53,214 nucleotides of DNA. Source: Lachnospiraceae bacterium. Lineage in GTDB: Bacteria > Bacillota > Clostridia > Lachnospirales > Lachnospiraceae. How positions within the stretch are numbered: the stretch's first letter is position 1; the number at the start of each line of letters is the position of its first letter. The stretch lies in assembly GCA_022776305.1 (NCBI GenBank), contig JALFIB010000058.1, positions 1-53,214 of the forward strand. Reading direction: 5' to 3'. This document shows positions 44,648 through 53,214 of this stretch, piece after piece. The translations under genes were made by a program, and so were the position numbers. A model generated the notes under the pieces. The model worked only from the letters and a program-made list of their open reading frames with translations, was not told where the DNA came from and made no database searches.

Positions 44648-46171
44648 TTGTTTAGCAGGACAAAATCTGCAGCTATTTATGGAATAGAAAGCAAGATGGT
44701 TTCCGTAGAAGCAGATGTTTCGGATGGGCTTCCGCAGTTTTTGATGGTAGGTTATTTGGCATCAGAGGTAAAAGAAGCACAGGACCGTGTCAGGATCGCC
44801 ATCAAAAACTCAGGTTATAAGCTGATGCCCAAAAAAGTCACGGTCAATCTTGCTCCGGCTGATATCCGGAAAGCAGGCGCAGGATTTGATCTTCCCATTG
44901 CAGTGGCGGTGCTGTCATCCTACGGTTATATTCCGAAGGATTTAGTGGAAGGTATCTTTTTTGCAGGGGAATTGAGCCTGGATGGTGGGATATGCGCGGT
45001 CAGGGGCATCTTGGGAATGGTCATGGAGGCAAAGCAGGGCGGCTGCCACACCTGCATCATTCCTTATGACAATTTACAGGAAGGTGCTGTCATTCAGGGA
45101 ATACGTGTTTTAGGTGCAAATCATTTAAAAGAAGTGGTAAGCTTTTTGTGTGCAGGGATACCCCTTAAAACGATGTCTATTAATATAGAAGAAAAATTTT
45201 CTGAGGACTCTCTCAGGAAAACACCTGACTTCTCAGATATTAAAGGACAGCATATTGTGAAGCGTGCAGCGGAGATTGCAGCAGCGGGAATGCATAACAT
45301 TTTGATCAGTGGGCCGCCGGGTGCCGGGAAGACAATGATCGCCAGCAGGATTGCAGGGATCCTGCCTTTGATGACGACTGAGGAAGCTCTGGAGGTATCT
45401 AAGATACACAGCGTTGCAGGAGTCCTTCCCGAGGAAGGAATCTTGTATGAGCGTCCTTTTCGCATGCCCCACCACACCATATCCTCGGCAGCTTTGGCTG
45501 GAGGAGGGGCGGTTCCAAGGCCGGGGGAGATCAGTCTTGCCCATCGAGGTGTGTTATATCTTGACGAATTGCCGGAATTCCAAAAAGAGACGCTGGAGAT
45601 CTTGCGGCAGCCACTGGAAGAGGGAGAGATCAGGATATCGAGAAACCATGCACAGTGCGTATTCCCAGCTGACTTTATGTTGGTAGCCTCCAGAAATCCT
45701 TGCAAATGCGGATATTATCCGGATAGGCGGAAGTGCAGCTGCACAGAGCGGGAAGTGAGGCAGTATCTCCACAGGATCAGCAGGCCTCTCCTTGACAGGA
45801 TCGATATCCATGTGAAAGCCCACCCGCTGGGATTTGAGGAATTGACAAAAACTGGGACGGAGGAGACGTCGAAAGAAATCCGCAGCCGTGTTTTAAATGC
45901 ACAGAAACGCCAGCTGGATAGGTATAAAGGGACGAATTTCCGGTTCAACTCCCAACTGTCTTCCTCTTCCTTAGAAACCTACTGCATTTTTGATGAAGAG
46001 ACAAAAGAAAAGCTGCACCAGATATATGAAGAGAAAGGTCTGACTGCGAGAGCATTTCACAAAATGATCAAAGTAGCGCGTACCATTGCCGATCTGGATG
46101 GCAGTGATACCGTGCAAATGGCTCATTTAAGTGAGGCTGTGTTTTATCGGCCTGCGGAGGAACTGCAGTGA
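44648..46171 (+). CDS. comM: YifB/ComM family Mg-chelatase-like AAA+ ATPase
   Basis: A 507-residue AAA+ ATPase. An N-terminal ChlI-like domain (SAAIYGIESKMVSVEADVSDGLP) precedes the AAA core with Walker A GPPGAGKTMIASRI, Walker B VLYLDELPEF, and MLVASRNPCKCGYYPD with CSC cysteines. The C-terminal domain contains GLTARAFHKMIKVARTIADL. ComM is a hexameric helicase aiding branch migration during integration of transformed DNA. TTG at 44648, 7 nt after AGGTGA, gives the standard N-terminus. A stronger site upstream points instead to ATC at 44621. dprA follows. Confidence 0.92.
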   Translation: MFSRTKSAAIYGIESKMVSVEADVSDGLPQFLMVGYLASEVKEAQDRVRIAIKNSGYKLMPKKVTVNLAPADIRKAGAGFDLPIAVAVLSSYGYIPKDLVEGIFFAGELSLDGGICAVRGILGMVMEAKQGGCHTCIIPYDNLQEGAVIQGIRVLGANHLKEVVSFLCAGIPLKTMSINIEEKFSEDSLRKTPDFSDIKGQHIVKRAAEIAAAGMHNILISGPPGAGKTMIASRIAGILPLMTTEEALEVSKIHSVAGVLPEEGILYERPFRMPHHTISSAALAGGGAVPRPGEISLAHRGVLYLDELPEFQKETLEILRQPLEEGEIRISRNHAQCVFPADFMLVASRNPCKCGYYPDRRKCSCTEREVRQYLHRISRPLLDRIDIHVKAHPLGFEELTKTGTEETSKEIRSRVLNAQKRQLDRYKGTNFRFNSQLSSSSLETYCIFDEETKEKLHQIYEEKGLTARAFHKMIKVARTIADLDGSDTVQMAHLSEAVFYRPAEELQ

Positions 46172-46233
46172 CAGATGGGGATAGAACAAAAACATAGCAC
46201 GCAGATGCGGATAAGAGAAAAAGAGGTGGTCGT

Positions 46234-47313
46234 ATAAGCGAAGCGTATTGGGAATGGCTGTGCAGCATATCTGGTTTGTATCGGGCACAGCAGGAAATTT
46301 TGTTGCGGATTTTTAAGGATCCGGAAGGGATTTGGAGAGCCTCAAAAGAGGAACTGGAGCATCTGGAGCACAGAGGCTGTAGCTGGATCGCCAGACTTAG
46401 GCAGGCACGTTCGGTAATGCCGGAGGAAATCCTGCATAGAAATAGGGAACAGGGAATACAATTTATCAGCTGTGAGCATACGAAATATCCCAAAAGACTG
46501 CAAAACATAGCTTCAAAGCCTTATGGATTGTTTTACAAGGGGATTCTTCCGAAAGAGGACAGGAAGACTGTGGCTGTAGTAGGGGCAAGGATGTGTACCA
46601 GACAGGGGAAAGAGCGTGCGGAGTACCTTGCCAAGAAGATCACACAGGCAGGAGGCCAGATTGTCAGTGGCGCCGCATACGGGATCGATGGTGCTGCACA
46701 GTGGGCGGCTCTTGAAAACCAGGGGCTTAGTTTTGGGGTTTTGGGATGCGGCGCAGACAGGGTATATCCCTCCGGGAATGAAAAGCTGATTACAAGGCTG
46801 GCAGAAGAAGGGGGAGTGCTATCAGAGTTCCCGCCGGGGACAAAACCGATGCGCCATCACTTTCCCATGAGGAACCGTATTATCAGCGGATTGGCGGACA
46901 TTGTTGTGGTAGTGGAGGCGAGAAAAAAGAGTGGATCCCTGATCACAGCCGATTTTGCGGCAGAACAAGGGAAGCAGGTTTTCGCCGTGCCGGGGCGTCC
47001 GGAAGATGAATTAAGTGAGGGATGCAACGAGCTTATTGCACAGGGAGCCGGCGTTTTGCTGTCTGCGGAGGACTTTATCAAGATAAATTTTCCAGATTAC
47101 AAGGAAGAAAAAGAAAAATTATCCGAAGATGTTTTGCTTGCACCTGCAGAGAAATTAGTGTATAGTAGTCTCGGTTTGCAATCAAAAAGCCTGTGGGAGC
47201 TTGAGGCAGCTACTTCGCTGTCTTTGTCCGGCTTAAGTGAAAGCTTGCTCTCGCTGGAATTAAAAGGATTTATTGAAGAAAAAGAGCGCGGTTATTACAG
47301 GCGCAGGAGATAG
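46234..47313 (+). CDS. dprA: DNA processing protein DprA
   Basis: Protects incoming single-stranded DNA and loads RecA. The Rossmann-like core has TVAVVGARMCTRQGKERA, GGQIVSGAAYGIDGAAQWAAL, FGVLGCGADRVYPSGN, HHFPMRNRIISGLAD and KSGSLITADFAAEQGKQVFAVPG. The C-terminal winged helix (DML1) follows from ~residue 300. Homologous sequence begins before any ATG/GTG/TTG: the frame reads ISEAYWEWLCSISGLYRAQ from 46234. The only canonical start, TTG at 46276, would drop that segment and has no ribosome-binding site. AGAGGTG lies 7 nt (from its GAGG core) before an ATA at 46234, chosen tentatively (359 residues). Confidence 0.85.
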   Translation: MSEAYWEWLCSISGLYRAQQEILLRIFKDPEGIWRASKEELEHLEHRGCSWIARLRQARSVMPEEILHRNREQGIQFISCEHTKYPKRLQNIASKPYGLFYKGILPKEDRKTVAVVGARMCTRQGKERAEYLAKKITQAGGQIVSGAAYGIDGAAQWAALENQGLSFGVLGCGADRVYPSGNEKLITRLAEEGGVLSEFPPGTKPMRHHFPMRNRIISGLADIVVVVEARKKSGSLITADFAAEQGKQVFAVPGRPEDELSEGCNELIAQGAGVLLSAEDFIKINFPDYKEEKEKLSEDVLLAPAEKLVYSSLGLQSKSLWELEAATSLSLSGLSESLLSLELKGFIEEKERGYYRRRR

Positions 47314-47344
47314 AATGAAATTGTAATCTTTGGAGGTAATCGCT

Positions 47345-49411
47345 ATGCCGAAGTATTTGGTGATCGTGGAGTCACCTGCAAAAGTGAAAACGATAAAGAA
47401 ATTTTTGGGATCAAATTATGAAGTGCTGGCATCTAACGGACATGTCCGTGATCTGCCCAAAAGCCAGATGGGTATTGATGTTGAGCACGGCTATGAGCCT
47501 AAGTATATCACGATCCGCGGAAAGGGGGACATCCTTGCTACACTGAGGAAAGCAGTGAAAAAAGCAGACAAGGTATATCTTGCAACGGACCCTGACCGTG
47601 AAGGAGAAGCAATCTCCTGGCATCTGGCTGAGGCGCTGAAGCTGGATCCGAAAAAACAAAAGCGTATTACGTTCAATGAGATCACAAAGAGTGCTGTCCG
47701 GGAGTCTTTAAAGCATGCACGGGCCATAGATATGGATCTTGTGGATGCGCAGCAGACGAGACGTATGCTGGATAGGATGGTGGGTTACAAGATCAGCCCG
47801 CTGCTGTGGCAGAAAGTAAAAAGAGGGTTGAGCGCGGGACGTGTCCAGTCAGTAGCCCTCCGTATCATCGGAGACCGGGAAGATGAGATCAATGCATTTA
47901 TCCCTCAGGAGTACTGGACGTTAGATGCCGCTTTGATGGCATCCGGAGAAAAAAAGCCGCTGCTGGCTAAATTTTACGGAAAAGATAAAAAAATGACTGT
48001 TTCATCGAAAGAAGAGATGGACGAGATCATAACAAAACTGAAAAATGCTGATTTTACAGTAGAAGAAGTGAAAAAAGGTGAGCGTACGAAAAAAGCCCCT
48101 CTTCCCTTTACCACAAGTACCCTTCAGCAGGAAGCTGCAAATGCATTGAATTTTTCTACCCAGAAGACGATGCGTCTTGCACAGCAGCTGTATGAAGGTG
48201 TGGATCTTAAGGGCAGCGGAACTACGGCGCTGATCACTTACCTGCGTACTGACTCCACACGTATTTCCGATGAGGCAGACCACGCTGCGCGTTCCTATAT
48301 TTCTGAGCATTATGGCGCGGATTTTGTGGCGGAAAGCTCAGTTTCACAGAAAACAGATAAAAAGATACAGGATGCACATGAAGCCATCCGTCCTACTGAT
48401 ATTACACGAACGCCTTTTAGCGTGAAAGATTCCCTGAGCCGTGACTTGTTCCGCTTATACCAGCTGATCTGGAAGCGTTTTACAGCCAGCAGGATGGCTC
48501 CGGCGAAATATGAAACCACTTCCGTTTCTATTGGAGCAGCAGGATACCGTTTCCATGTATCTGCTTCCAGAGTGGTATTTGAAGGATTTCGTTCTGTCTA
48601 TACAGAGAGTGAGGATGCGAAAGAAGAAAACAATGTGATTACCGGAAAGATAGAGCCGGGCATGAAACTGACTGTAAAAGATATGGATGCAAAACAGCAT
48701 TTTACCCAGCCGCCGGCTCATTATACGGAGGCTTCCTTGGTGCGCGCCCTTGAAGAGCAGGGGATTGGGCGCCCCAGTACGTATGCTCCTACCATTACCA
48801 CCATTATCGCAAGGAGATACGTAGCGAAAGAGAACAAAAATTTATATATGACAGAGCTTGGGGAAGTAGTCAATTCTATTATGAAAGAGGCATTCCCCAG
48901 TATCGTTGATGTCAGCTTTACTGCAAACATGGAATCACTTTTGGACTCCATCGGAGAAGGCACCATCAATTGGAAGACAGTAGTAGAAAACTTTTATCCG
49001 GATCTGGATGAAGCAGTAAAAGAGGCAGAAAAAAATCTGGAAAAAGTCACCATTGAAGATGAAGTGACCGATGTGGTATGCGAAGAATGCGGAAGGAACA
49101 TGGTAGTCAAATACGGTCCCCACGGAAAGTTTTTGGCTTGTCCCGGATTTCCGGACTGTCGGAATACGAAGCCATATCTTGAAAAGATCGGCATAGCCTG
49201 TCCCCAGTGCGGAAAAGACATTGTGATCCGTAAGACAAAAAAAGGCAGGAAGTATTACGGCTGTGAGAACAATCCGGATTGTGATTTTATGTCATGGCAG
49301 AAGCCTGTGGAGAAAAAGTGCCCACAGTGCGGCGGATATATGGTCGAAAAAGGCAACAAAATCGTATGTGCCGATAAGACTTGCGGCTATATTTGTGGGA
49401 AAGAAGACTAA
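47345..49411 (+). CDS. topA: DNA topoisomerase I
   Basis: A 688-residue type IA topoisomerase that relaxes negative supercoils. The TOPRIM domain opens with YLVIVESPAKVKTIKKFLG and has DPDREGEAISWHL. The catalytic tyrosine is Y299 in ALITYLRTDSTR. The C-terminus carries three cysteine zinc ribbons (CEECGRNMVVKYG, CPQCGKDIVIRK, CPQCGGYMVEKG). A TTG at 47330 is part of the ribosome-binding site (TTGGAGGT), so ATG at 47345 is the start. The dprA-topA-codY order is common in Firmicutes. Confidence 0.97.
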   Translation: MPKYLVIVESPAKVKTIKKFLGSNYEVLASNGHVRDLPKSQMGIDVEHGYEPKYITIRGKGDILATLRKAVKKADKVYLATDPDREGEAISWHLAEALKLDPKKQKRITFNEITKSAVRESLKHARAIDMDLVDAQQTRRMLDRMVGYKISPLLWQKVKRGLSAGRVQSVALRIIGDREDEINAFIPQEYWTLDAALMASGEKKPLLAKFYGKDKKMTVSSKEEMDEIITKLKNADFTVEEVKKGERTKKAPLPFTTSTLQQEAANALNFSTQKTMRLAQQLYEGVDLKGSGTTALITYLRTDSTRISDEADHAARSYISEHYGADFVAESSVSQKTDKKIQDAHEAIRPTDITRTPFSVKDSLSRDLFRLYQLIWKRFTASRMAPAKYETTSVSIGAAGYRFHVSASRVVFEGFRSVYTESEDAKEENNVITGKIEPGMKLTVKDMDAKQHFTQPPAHYTEASLVRALEEQGIGRPSTYAPTITTIIARRYVAKENKNLYMTELGEVVNSIMKEAFPSIVDVSFTANMESLLDSIGEGTINWKTVVENFYPDLDEAVKEAEKNLEKVTIEDEVTDVVCEECGRNMVVKYGPHGKFLACPGFPDCRNTKPYLEKIGIACPQCGKDIVIRKTKKGRKYYGCENNPDCDFMSWQKPVEKKCPQCGGYMVEKGNKIVCADKTCGYICGKED

Positions 49412-49456
49412 TTGCGCTTATTTCACACAGATATGCGCCAATACACACAAAATGCG

Positions 49457-49485
49457 TTGATTTTCTGAAAATTCTGTGCTATGAT
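49457..49485 (+). promoter_or_regulatory. codY promoter with overlapping CodY box
   Basis: TTGATT (49457-49462), 17-nt spacer, TATGAT (49480-49485). The 15-mer at 49459-49473 reads GATTTTCTGAAAATT and matches the CodY consensus AATTTTCWGAAAATT at 14 of 15 positions. It covers the -35 box, so CodY should repress its own gene. Confidence 0.85.
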
Positions 49486-49528
49486 AAAGAATAACGAGAC
49501 AGAGGCTTGTGTGTAAAGGAGGACCGCA

Positions 49529-50311
49529 ATGAGTGTTCAACTACTGGACAAAACCAGAAAAATTAATCAGCTGTTACATAATAACAACACCAGCAAAGTT
49601 GTATTCAACGATATTTGTGATGTCCTGACCGGAATACTGAATTCTAACATCTTAGTGATCAGTAAAAAAGGAAAGGTATTAGGCGTTGGTTTATGTGACG
49701 GTGTAGAGGAGATTAAAGAACTTATCGTTGACAGAGTTGGAGGATTTATTGATCCGATGCTCAATGAACGTCTTCTCGGAGTCCTTTCTACGAAAGAGAA
49801 TGTAAATCTGGAAACACTGGGCTTTGTGGGTGATAATATCAGAAAATATCAGGCAATCATTAACCCCATCGACATAGCTGGTGAACGTCTGGGAACCGTA
49901 TTTATGTATAAGTATGAATCACAGTACGAGATTGATGACATCATACTCAGCGAGTATGGTACAACTGTAGTGGGACTTGAGATGATGCGCTCAGTAAATG
50001 AGGAGAACGCAGAGGAGAACCGTAAGATTCAGATCGTGAAATCCGCTATCAGCACGTTGTCATTTTCGGAAATGGAAGCGATCATCCATATTTTTGATGA
50101 ACTTGATGGAACAGAAGGGATTTTGGTGGCCAGCAAGATCGCTGACCGGGTGGGCATTACCCGTTCTGTTATTGTAAATGCGCTCCGCAAATTCGAAAGT
50201 GCGGGAGTGATCGAATCAAGATCCTCAGGAATGAAAGGAACTTATATTAAAGTCCTCAATGATGTGGTATTCGACGAGTTGAATGAGATCAGGAAAAGCA
50301 GGAATCTCTAA
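49529..50311 (+). CDS. codY: GTP-sensing pleiotropic transcriptional regulator CodY
   Basis: A 260-residue global regulator of nutrient status. The N-terminal GAF domain (about 1-155) binds branched-chain amino acids and starts SVQLLDKTRKINQLLH. A linker leads to the C-terminal winged helix, with ASKIADRVGITRSVIVNALRKFESAGVIESRSSG as recognition region. It represses amino-acid uptake and biosynthesis genes when isoleucine and GTP are plentiful. The liv transporter here is a plausible target, though no clear CodY box was seen there. The ATG has AAAGGAGG. It ends with its own terminator. Confidence 0.97.
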   Translation: MSVQLLDKTRKINQLLHNNNTSKVVFNDICDVLTGILNSNILVISKKGKVLGVGLCDGVEEIKELIVDRVGGFIDPMLNERLLGVLSTKENVNLETLGFVGDNIRKYQAIINPIDIAGERLGTVFMYKYESQYEIDDIILSEYGTTVVGLEMMRSVNEENAEENRKIQIVKSAISTLSFSEMEAIIHIFDELDGTEGILVASKIADRVGITRSVIVNALRKFESAGVIESRSSGMKGTYIKVLNDVVFDELNEIRKSRNL

Positions 50312-50382
50312 ACTTCGTGAGCCACAGGTTAAGCGAAACGATAATAAGACCAAGAAAGAATAGGATAAGTGAAAATGATGGG

Positions 50383-50419
50383 AAACTGCAGCCTTTGCGA
50401 AATGGAGGCTGCAGTTTTT
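50383..50419 (+). terminator. Terminator of codY
   Basis: A perfect 12-bp stem AAACTGCAGCCT/AGGCTGCAGTTT followed by TTG, with the U-tract partly inside the 3' arm. Confidence 0.92.
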
Positions 50420-50523
50420 GTATTGTATATCTAAAAAAATAGTATAGATGAGAAAATGAGAGTATATTTGAGAAAATACGAAAAAAATATATAATATATA
50501 AAAATATATAGCTGTAATAGAAG

Positions 50524-50552
50524 TTGCAATATTTACATATTTTAACTAATAT
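50524..50552 (+). promoter_or_regulatory. Promoter of the groESL operon
   Basis: TTGCAA (50524-50529), 17-nt spacer, TAATAT (50547-50552), just upstream of the CIRCE element in an AT-rich region. Confidence 0.7.
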
Positions 50553-50563
50553 AAGAGTGTTCG

Positions 50564-50590
50564 TTAGCACTCGAGTGAAATGAGTGCTAA
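50564..50590 (+). promoter_or_regulatory. CIRCE operator of the groESL operon
   Basis: A perfect TTAGCACTC-N9-GAGTGCTAA, identical in both arms to the one at 578. It places groES under the HrcA encoded at 630. Confidence 0.97.
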
Positions 50591-50631
50591 TAAAAAGCTA
50601 AGACGAGTATTCATCTAAGGAGGAATTAAAT

Positions 50632-50916
50632 ATGAAATTAGTACCTTTAGGAGACAGAGTTGTTTTAAAACAGTTTGAAGCAGAAGAGACAACAAAATCA
50701 GGTATTATCCTGACAAGCAAGACGCAGGAAAAACCGCAGGAAGCAGAAGTAATTGCTGTAGGACCTGGCGGAATGGTTGACGGAAAAGAAGTTAAGATGC
50801 AGGTGAAAGTCGGAGATAAAGTTATCTATTCAAAATACGCAGGAAATGAAGTAAAGCTGGGCGAGGAAGAATTCATTATCGTAAAGCAGAGCGATATCCT
50901 TGCAATTGTAGAATAA
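50632..50916 (+). CDS. groES: Co-chaperonin GroES (Hsp10)
   Basis: A 94-residue heptameric lid of the GroEL chamber. It begins KLVPLGDRVVLKQFEAEETTKSGIIL, with the mobile-loop segment around residues 17-30, and ends with EEFIIVKQSDILAIVE. GDKVIYSKYAGNEVKL is typical. The ATG follows AAGGAGGAAT. It is CIRCE-controlled. The gap to groEL is 327 bp, unusually long for this pair. Confidence 0.97.
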   Translation: MKLVPLGDRVVLKQFEAEETTKSGIILTSKTQEKPQEAEVIAVGPGGMVDGKEVKMQVKVGDKVIYSKYAGNEVKLGEEEFIIVKQSDILAIVE

Positions 50917-50926
50917 TATGATGCCA

Positions 50927-50987
50927 GGGTCAAAAGTCATTAACCACGATGTGCTTGCACATGAGTGGTTATATGACTTAATGACCC
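50927..50987 (+). repeat. Long hairpin immediately after groES
   Basis: A 61-nt imperfect palindrome of stacked stems: GGGTCA/TGACCC, AGTCAT/ATGACT, AACCAC/GTGGTT and TGTGC-TT-GCACA, separated by small internal loops. No U-tract follows. It may set the groES:groEL ratio by stabilising or processing the transcript. The left flank ATGATG-C-GGGTCA resembles the complement of the right flank of repeat copy E. Confidence 0.8.
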
Positions 50988-51040
50988 GCCCAAATATGAG
51001 GATAAAAGTGGGGTGTATACCCCATGATATCCGAATATTG

Positions 51041-51104
51041 GGCAGGATTGTGGGAGTGCGAAGCACGGAACAATCCGTATGGCATCTTTTGACCTTAACA
51101 TCAT
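51041..51104 (-). repeat. Dispersed hairpin repeat, copy D
   Basis: On the minus strand, 51047-51104 is identical over 58 nt to 38711-38768. Stems GGATTGT/ACAATCC (7 bp) and GTGC-GAA-GCAC are intact. Confidence 0.92.
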
Positions 51105-51111
51105 ATGATGT

Positions 51112-51176
51112 TCGGATTGTGGGAGTGCGAAGCACAGAACGATCCGAAGGCATCATGGGGGCAAATGTTTATGACC
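51112..51176 (-). repeat. Dispersed hairpin repeat, copy E
   Basis: Adjacent to copy D in the same orientation. The core stem CGGATTGT/ACGATCCG (8 bp, one wobble) and GTGC-GAA-GCAC are kept. The flank differs and contains an extra GGGG/CCCC hairpin. The sequence after it (to 51243) holds the groEL ribosome-binding site. Confidence 0.88.
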
Positions 51177-51225
51177 CCAACATCATAGAAGAGAATGAAG
51201 ACATGGCTCTTGAGCCATAGTATAA

Positions 51226-52863
<1,638 letters not shown>

Positions 52864-52870
52864 TAAAGCA

Positions 52871-53002
52871 ATGAGCCGTGTTAGACAGTGCTGTGTCACA
52901 GCGACGAGGGAGCTTGCTCACGAGTAGCTAGGACACAGCACTGGATAATGGGGCGAATGCCCCACAGCGACAGAACGAAGTTCTGGAGCTGACACGGCTC
53001 AT
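52871..53002 (+). repeat. Multi-branch structured element after groEL
   Basis: An 11-bp outer stem ATGAGCCGTGT/ACACGGCTCAT encloses three arms. The first is a 12-bp stem CAGTGCTGTGTC/GACACAGCACTG. The second is TGGGGC-GAAT-GCCCCA. The third is CAGC-GA-CAGAAC-GAA-GTTCTG-GA-GCTG, with opposed GA/GA steps suggesting tandem sheared G-A pairs. It begins 8 nt after the groEL stop and is presumably its 3' end. Confidence 0.8.
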
Positions 53003-53019
53003 ATAGTAAAGTGCAGTGA

Positions 53020-53069
53020 GGGCGAATGCTCCCACAGCGACAGAACGAAGTTCTGGAGCTGACACGGCT
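53020..53069 (+). repeat. Second copy of the GCGAATGC / GA-hairpin module
   Basis: Repeats 52951-52999 with a single inserted base. Its 3' end ACACGGCT is followed by TTTTTA and could pair with the same 5' strand (AGCCGTGT, 52874-52881) as an alternative terminator. A third, decayed module is at 53085-53110. Confidence 0.85.
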
Positions 53070-53132
53070 TTTTATCAAATTGATGTGAAAGCGCATTTGC
53101 TTTACAGCGAAAACAAAACGCAATGAATTTTA

Positions 53133-53162
53133 TGAGGGTAAGCGATGGACGTTTACCCTCAT
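53133..53162 (+). other. Hairpin near the right edge
   Basis: ATGAGGGTAA pairs with TTACCCTCAT (10 bp). It is followed by ATTTATG rather than a U-run. No gene is visible from here to 53214; a TATTAT-type -10 box near 53182 may belong to a gene outside the window. Confidence 0.5.
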
Positions 53163-53214
53163 TTATGTTAGAATCTTTTTATGGTATTATCATCCGGTTG
53201 GCTGCAAAGGGCGC

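Noticed and set aside
50918-51220. A 100-codon open frame between groES and groEL
   Set aside because: It is made of the dispersed repeats (its repeated peptide GVRSTE comes from copies D and E), has no ribosome-binding site and starts 1 nt after the groES stop. Similar frames arise wherever the repeat occurs (38582-38824, 41123-41509).

Overview
The window is chromosomal DNA of a Gram-positive anaerobe of the Clostridia, most likely a Lachnospiraceae (Blautia/Dorea/Ruminococcus-like). This is inferred from gene content and order: HrcA/CIRCE heat-shock operons, CodY, a SigK-type sporulation sigma factor, the ireB-ruvX-DUF1292 cassette, RNase J, and dprA-topA-codY. I see no phage, plasmid, IS element or CRISPR array. 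About 48 protein genes and one tRNA are supported. Almost all lie on the + strand; the exceptions are a partial gene at the left edge, an HPr-like gene near 11 kb and a small ORF near 44.2 kb.

Layout. 0-10.9 kb: a partial membrane-anchored SGNH-like gene (-), then CIRCE-hrcA-grpE-dnaK-dnaJ, prmA, rsmE, small Dabb and ACT-domain genes, and a cysteine desulfurase-thiI pair. 10.9-17.6 kb: an HPr-like gene (-) diverging from mtaB, then ireB-ruvX-DUF1292, RNase J, a YlbF-family gene, and the tRNA wobble pair trmR-trhP. 17.6-22.8 kb: a branched-chain amino-acid ABC transporter (livJHMGF). 22.8-27.1 kb: sigK-like, Sfp-type phosphopantetheinyl transferase, homocysteine methyltransferase, hflK-hflC. 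27.1-38.7 kb: a phosphate island with pstS (circularly permuted), pstC, pstA, pstB, phoU, alkaline phosphatase, a YibE/F protein, a Na/Pi cotransporter and a PhoB/PhoR-like two-component system. Candidate PhoP boxes with the same layout precede pstS and the cotransporter. 38.7-44.4 kb: L,D-transpeptidase, tRNA-Arg(ACG), a PurF-like protein lacking the glutaminase nucleophile, a HAD phosphatase, endonuclease III. 44.6-50.4 kb: comM, dprA, topA, codY. 50.4-53.2 kb: CIRCE-groES-groEL.

The genes are mostly ordinary; the intergenic DNA is not. A roughly 50-60 bp hairpin-forming repeat occurs five times: upstream of hrcA, after the phoR-like gene, in the purF-like leader, and twice between groES and groEL. 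Two 58-bp copies 12 kb apart are identical. Together with a 61-nt hairpin these repeats split the groESL operon by 327 bp. Another multi-branch structured repeat follows groEL, and a third large structured palindrome sits before the tRNA gene.

Regulatory logic visible in sequence: two CIRCE operators (HrcA) at both heat-shock operons; a near-perfect CodY box over the codY promoter; PhoP-box-like repeats at the phosphate genes; and a terminator whose 3' arm is also the sigK ribosome-binding site.

The most unusual protein-level observations are the circularly permuted PstS, the PurF-like protein with a dead glutaminase domain, the HPr-like protein without the phosphorylatable histidine, and comM/dprA reading frames whose best ribosome-binding sites point to AUC/AUA codons. 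All calls were made by reading the sequence; no database search or folding program was run.
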